Shown here piece after piece: positions 29,401 through 33,387 of a stretch of DNA of 33,387 bases. The notes under the pieces were generated by a model. It did no database searches. It had not been told where the DNA came from and worked only from the letters and a program-made list of their open reading frames with translations. Position 1 is the first letter of the stretch; each line of letters starts with the position of its first letter. The position numbers were made by a program, and so were the translations under genes. The stretch comes from Chara braunii (taxonomy: Eukaryota > Streptophyta > Charophyceae > Charales > Characeae): contig BFEA01000286.1 in NCBI GenBank assembly GCA_003427395.1, forward strand, positions 1,553,090 to 1,586,476. Reading direction: 5' to 3'.

Positions 29401-30925
29401 GTTCCTCCAACGCGATGGGCTTGTCTAGAGCGTCTGCTTATTCTTGTGAGATAGTTTTATCTAGATACTGGAGCATTCTAGTCTGTGCTTCTCTAGTGCT
29501 AGGGGGAGTGGGGGTGGGTGTCTTTGTTTGGTAGAGATCTTCATAAAATTCCTTGGCTATGTTTAGCATTCCTTTGCTGTCTGTTAGTGTCTCCGCTGTT
29601 TCAGAGAGGGTCTTAAGGCCCTCTATTGAGCTAGATCTTGTGTTTGCCTTAATCCTCGCAAAGAAGTGCTTTGACATTGACTCGCTGAGCTCATACTCAT
29701 TCATTCTCGATCTTATTTGTAATCCCTTTAACTCCCACCATCTCCATACANCCAGCTCCTCTCTTGCTTTGTGGAAAATGTTTGTATAGAACGGCGAAGA
29801 TGGATTATCGACTAAGTTGGACTCTGCGACCCTTAGAGCGGCTTCTAGAGCGATTTTTCGTTGTTTCCTGTCGTTTGACATTTTCCTTGACATGTTGGCC
29901 GCTNTCTGGNCCANTGAGGAGTAGCTGTCTTGGAACCAGTCCCATCTGTCCTGGGTGGGGAGGTANCTGCCTCTCCTATTNTGCCANCAGTCCAGGATNC
30001 CTTTTTCGAAACATTGGCTTANTAAAAGCGAGTTGTTNAGTTTGTGAAAGCTGGAACCTTTCTTCACAAATTGTTCGAAACTGATGATAAGTTCAATTGG
30101 TTTGTGGTCCAGCCCTGTGTAAGGCTGTAGGGGGAGGATGTCTGCCAGCTTGGTTGTTCCCATTAGTGTTTCTGAAATNAGAAAATAGTCTATAAAGGAG
30201 AAGGCAGTGTNTTNGGCGTGGTTCTTCTTTACTAGGGTGAAGGCTCTTACTCCCGGGTGCAACGTGCGGTATGGTTCAACNAGGTTGCAGTCTAGCATCA
30301 AGNGTTNGATGGGGACNGCCTCTTGTGTNNATTGGNTAGNCGTCGACCTAGAAATACGNTCTACTGTCGGGTCTAGGGTGGCGTTCCAATCGCCTGCGAA
30401 GATGCAGGGCGTTAGAGGAGGAGCGAGATTCCCTATAGTTGCTACGAAAGCTGCTCTTTCCGATGAGTTGTTCGGTGCATAAATGTTTATTATCCTCACT
30501 TCTTCTTCTTTTCACCGTAAGTCCATCAGACATCATCTGCCTTCTGTTGTGTCGGCTTCTGAGTTCACTATGGTGCCTCCCGAGTAAAGGCGGGAAGATT
30601 TGGGAATGAGGATGGCCATACCCTTTGTGCAGGAGTTGTCTGAGGACCATATTTCATCCTTGACCCCTCCTAGTTTCCTTGTTAGCGCTCTCTGGATTTT
30701 TTTGTGATCAACTGATAGTGTGAGGTGAGTTTCTTGCAGCAGAATTATGTCAGCTGGTTTGTGTGGTCGTATTGTTAGTCCTTTGATTATATCGTTCATT
30801 TTTTCTTCTTTGTCTAGAATATTGCCGAGCCCATTTATGTTCCAGCTTCTTATGACTATCCCTTGTGTTTTCCAGTCCACCCAGTCCTCCTTTGTGTTAG
30901 CCCTTCTTCTAAAAGTCTCAATCAT
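26448..30925 (-). pseudogene. LINE ORF2: endonuclease, reverse transcriptase, zinc-binding tail
   Basis: ATG at 30925 starts the endonuclease: IRSWNINGLGN, LLQETHLTL, then IINIYAPNNSS, FAGDWNATLDP, SFIDYF and a GLDHKPIELI-type end, matching the catalytic blocks of LINE AP-endonucleases. Two TGA codons lie between 30535 and 30500 in the same frame. A TAA at 29438-29440 separates it from RT, again in frame. RT (29410 down) has NNNKTPGIDGL, IRNYRPISQL, FFDFEKAYDQVNW, CQGDPLAPPIF and the catalytic FADD (about 28685-28670). Near 27430 a frameshift leads to the zinc-binding tail (27371-26448) with RSLQWLIAYVALPVNQWLH, CTIC and CLIRC. ORF2 nicks the target and copies LINE RNA at the nick. Confidence 0.9.
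29751..30358. other. Cluster of single undetermined bases (N) inside the LINE endonuclease
   Basis: About 30 isolated Ns occur within 600 bp, while the rest of the window has only two (6477 and 15268). The frame stays open across them, so they are substitutions of unknown base rather than gaps. They make residues in the endonuclease uncertain. Confidence 0.9.
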
Positions 30926-30972
30926 CGGGGGATTGGGGGTTTAAAGGAACCAAAGACAGGGAGAAAGGATTT

Positions 30973-31197
30973 CTAGGAGGGGTCCAGATCTGTTGCCTCC
31001 ATGGCGGATGTGGTAGCGTCCGACGGATCCTGCTGTGTCTTGGACGGTGAGTCATCCATCTTGTATTCTCCTATGCTTGAACTGACTCCCTGATCTGAGG
31101 ACGTGCTCGGCTTTGGGTCGCTGCCTTCTTCCTCTTCATGCCATTCTTTTTCCTCGTCGTCTGAGCAGTCACTCCTGTAGAATTTGTCCAGATCCAT
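30973..31197 (-). CDS. LINE ORF1-like small acidic protein
   Basis: A 74-codon frame starts 31 bp from the 5' end of the insertion and stops 47 bp before the ORF2 ATG. The protein begins MDLDKFYRSDCSDDEEKEWH and is very rich in Asp, Glu and Ser, with many S/T-P or S/T-rich positions. Plant L1 elements usually carry a larger ORF1 with an RNA-binding or zinc-knuckle domain; none is visible. It may be a degenerate or divergent ORF1, or the remainder of a longer ORF1 lost by 5' truncation. Confidence 0.45.
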   Translation of the reverse strand: MDLDKFYRSDCSDDEEKEWHEEEEGSDPKPSTSSDQGVSSSIGEYKMDDSPSKTQQDPSDATTSAMEATDLDPS

Positions 31198-32365
31198 AGG
31201 GAAGGCTCTCGTTTCTAGGTCGCCGCCATGTCTTTTGCCAACCTAATAGTGCTATTTCCACAGCTTTTTCCCCATCACTGGGTCATCTTTGTATTCCCTC
31301 CCAGTCCGTCCCTGCCTCCCCCCCCGGTCCTCCTTCCCCCCTTCCCCTTGGCCGAAAGAGGCGAGATTATGCAGTCTTACGGGTATGCCTCTGCTTGTTT
31401 GTGGGAGTACGTATGTGTGTGAGGGGGCGGGTCACTCACCATATCTGCACCAATTCTGCAGTGAATTGACACAGTTTGCAACTCTGCACTGAATAGACAC
31501 AGTTTGCAAATTGCACAGAAACACACCATCTTTCAATGGTGCTTGTGTATTTCGGTGCAATTATGGGAGTAACAAGCCCTCGTCCTTCTCCCCAGAAAAA
31601 AACGTCTGGCAGCCAGATAAGGCTGAGTGGCACAGCTCAGATGCGGGAGTTTTGCGAAGTCCCCAAGGTCAACAAGCAGGCAGATGGACCAGGGGTAGAG
31701 AAGTCATAAATCCTGATCGTCAGGAAAGCAATCAACTCTGTGATAACAGAGAGAAGCATTGAGTCACTTAAGTGAGTTTTTCATACATGCAAGGGACACT
31801 GGGCCCGTTTTTCCAGTCTGTAGAATGTCAGTGAAAATGAGCAGAGAGTTAACCCTGCATTAGTAGGACTTCAAGAACAATTGGCTACTGCAAGGATACT
31901 TAGCACAAACCAAAGGAATGTGGCTGAAATATGGGAATTGGGGGAGTGAAGAATATGCCGGCTCAGGGGATGGTCATTAGGGGCTGAAACTCACCAATTC
32001 GGCTGAGCACAAAATGTTCAAAAAAAAAATTGCCAGGAAACTGGGAGGAATGAAGGACGGAATATGGGCAGCCAGCAATGCCTCAAGAAAAAGGAGCAGG
32101 AAAAGGACAACCAGGATGAAGGGAAAGTGATGAGACAGCCACGGAGAGCCACACTGGCAAAGCCAATCAACATGAAAGGTGACGAGGAGGGGATTATATC
32201 AAGTGTAGCCTGTAAGGTGGTTGTTTTCAACTCGAGCAATGGAAATACAGGGCTTCTGCACCCCACGTGGCTGAATTGTACACGTTGATCAACAGATCAT
32301 ACGTTCAAATCATACAAAAATGTTAGGGGCTACCCCACAAGGATTCTTGCTTTTCATGCAAACAC

Positions 32366-32489
32366 ATATTGAACTCTTGATGAACAGATCATGAGTTCCA
32401 GTCATGACAGAATCAGATGGGTGCAATATATTGAACTCTTGATGAACAGATCATGAGTTCCAGTCATGACAGAATCAGATGGGTGCAAC
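32366..32489. repeat. 62-bp tandem duplication
   Basis: Copies 32366-32427 and 32428-32489 begin ATATTGAACTCTTGATG and appear to differ only at the last base. A more diverged related piece (GATCAACAGATCATACG) lies just upstream at about 32287. The high identity implies a recent duplication. Confidence 0.93.
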
Positions 32490-32879
32490 AATTTGAGGGA
32501 CTACCCCCCCCGGGACCCTTTTTTTCTCACATAAAAGCAGACAATGAGGATCATGGCATCAAGGCAAAGGCGGACGAGGAGGGGAAAGAGGATAAGGCAG
32601 GTATTTAGCATGATCCTAGCAAAGTGATTGATACGAAAGAGCAAAGCACGGAGGCAGTACCTCTGGGTGTGTGATGTTGTTCATCTTTGTTTTGTCTTTC
32701 CAGCTGCAGCCTTTAGGAGCGAAAGAACAAAAACTTCTCTCTTCATCCATGATAGAAGACAAGATGCAACCGAGCTGGAAACCCTTCAATGACAAGGATT
32801 CCCCATGGTTCCCTCCATTGATGATTTTTTATGTACATTGTTCATTAACTTCTTCTGATGCTGCCACATAATGTTGCAG

Positions 32880-32959
32880 GTGCTGAAATGTCTGAAGAGG
32901 AGGTTGCGCTGGGTTTCATTGATGTAGCCAATGAGGCAATGTGCCGGCCTATTCGACAG
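32880..32959 (+). CDS. OXP1: 5-oxoprolinase, internal exon e (ANEAMCRPIR motif)
   Basis: Two bases complete the split Gly codon from exon d. The next 26 codons encode AEMSEEEVALGFIDVANEAM followed by CRPIRQ. The segment E-x-A/V-x-GF-x-x-VANE-x-MCRPIR is a hallmark of eukaryotic 5-oxoprolinases. The acceptor is ATAATGTTGCAG and the donor GTACCG, phase 0. The family continues with a conserved glycine-rich FGGAGGQHA-like block, which I do not find before 33387. The next exon is therefore outside the window. Codons are intact. Confidence 0.92.
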
Positions 32960-33387
32960 GTACCGATACTATAAACACTCATAATCTAGTGTTCCTAATG
33001 TTTCTTAAATGCCCACTTGTGGATGCTAAAATTCCGTGAACCAGACAAATTTTCAAAGCCAAAATGTAGCACTGCTCCTTGGGGTCCATTCGCCATTGGT
33101 GGATTAAAGTCACTCAGAGGAAAGATGCGGGGGCTGATATGGATCGGCTTTGGAACCATACCTCTCAAAAGCCCAAAGTAACGCCTAGCGGGAGGGGTCC
33201 CACACCTGTTGCCAAAGGAGACGTGGCCGTATTCCAGTACTTCCTCTCCCCTGGGCATTCAAGTGAAGCTTAATGGGTCTCCTGTCATCCCGTTTGCTCC
33301 CAACTCAACAGAGTGGATGCCTTCATCACCATCCCTGGTTGCCAGGTAAACCTACATCCTTCAACCCCATCTCTCTCTCTCTCTGTC
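32960..33387 (+). other. Start of the next OXP1 intron
   Basis: Donor GTACCG begins the intron. No further OXP1 exon is seen. A short segment before GTAAAC at about 33345 (TCCCTGGTTGCCAG) looks like an exon end but its translation does not match the expected OXP1 continuation. The window ends in a TC microsatellite (33370-33385). Confidence 0.55.

Larger units (their letters stand above)
26101..31228 (-). mobile_element. Near-intact L1-type LINE, copy 2 (5,128 bp)
   Basis: The element is bounded by an identical 16-bp target duplication. Its minus-strand poly(A) tail is seen as T-rich sequence at 26101-26130. It encodes a small acidic ORF1 and an ORF2 with apurinic-type endonuclease, reverse transcriptase and a zinc-binding C-terminus. 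ORF2 is interrupted by two TGA codons, one TAA and one frameshift, so it is recently inactivated. Its 3' UTR matches LINE copy 1 at 14671. Many single Ns lie between 29751 and 30358. It is antisense to OXP1. Confidence 0.93.
25218..32879 (+). other. OXP1 intron d-e (7,662 bp) holding an antisense LINE
   Basis: This is a GT-AG phase 1 intron with donor GTGAGG and acceptor ATGTTGCAG. Removing the LINE and one target duplication leaves about 2.5 kb of older intron. Bases 25218-26084 have no recognised gene. Bases 31245-32365 hold T/C-rich sequence, repeated GTGAATTGACACAGTTTGC and CTGAATAGACACAGTTTGC words near 31460-31510, and a piece related to the foldback arms near 31789. A 62-bp tandem duplication lies at 32366-32489. 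Confidence 0.8.

Noticed and set aside
33255-33345. A possible next OXP1 exon ending at GTAAAC
   Set aside because: Its translation does not match the conserved block expected after CRPIRQ, and the frame is short and unsupported.

Overview
This window is nuclear DNA of a plant-type eukaryote with a large, repeat-rich genome. It has GT-AG introns of 1 to more than 12 kb, Ty3/gypsy LTR retrotransposons with a tRNA-Met-type primer-binding site, and LINEs whose ORF2 ends in a plant-type zinc-binding domain. The only host gene I recognise is a plant/animal-type 5-oxoprolinase. The combination suggests a streptophyte, possibly a charophyte alga such as Chara. That assignment is inference; no marker here proves it.

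Host gene. Five short exons on the + strand (7777-7878, 8903-8977, 12549-12683, 25124-25217, 32880-32959) join in frame into 162 continuous codons of the ATPase-like (HyuA) half of 5-oxoprolinase (OXP1). This ATP-dependent cytosolic enzyme opens 5-oxoproline to glutamate in glutathione breakdown. Earlier exons must lie left of the window, or in a part I could not read, and later ones to the right. The window is therefore mostly four introns of one gene (1,024, 3,571, 12,440 and 7,662 bp) plus a long upstream intron, all filled with mobile and repeated DNA.

Layout. 1-766: low-complexity, unassigned. 767-7348: decayed minus-strand Ty3/gypsy element (5' LTR 6103-7348, primer site 6088-6099, leader, gag, protease, RT remnant). 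Its gag is split by a solo LTR (3420-4383) in the opposite orientation, flanked by a 5-bp target duplication. 7433-7567: an unrecognised exon-like open segment. 8549-12000: tandem repeats (about 147, 280 and 290 bp) and a 165-bp palindrome. 12752-14340: minisatellite, foldback element, 157-bp tandem repeat. 14671-16691: 5'-truncated antisense LINE. 18056-18168: short hairpin. 18189-23597: sense Ty3/gypsy chromovirus-like element with gag, zinc knuckle, protease, RT, RNase H, integrase and chromodomain-like tail, probably followed by LTR-like DNA to about 24600. 26101-31228: nearly intact antisense LINE of the same family with a 16-bp target-site duplication. 31245-33387: intron remnants, a 62-bp tandem duplication and the last exon.

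Most interesting observations: (i) the two halves of a gag reading frame meet again in phase when the solo LTR is removed; (ii) the in-frame nonsense codons of the sense Ty3 element are almost all TAG, mostly at plausible glutamine positions, a pattern expected from C-to-T decay at methylated CHG sites; (iii) the long LINE has a very small, acidic ORF1; (iv) two opposed LTRs of one family sit close together; (v) several unannotated hairpins and tandem arrays lie in the introns. I did not find a defence system, CRISPR array or prokaryotic operon.
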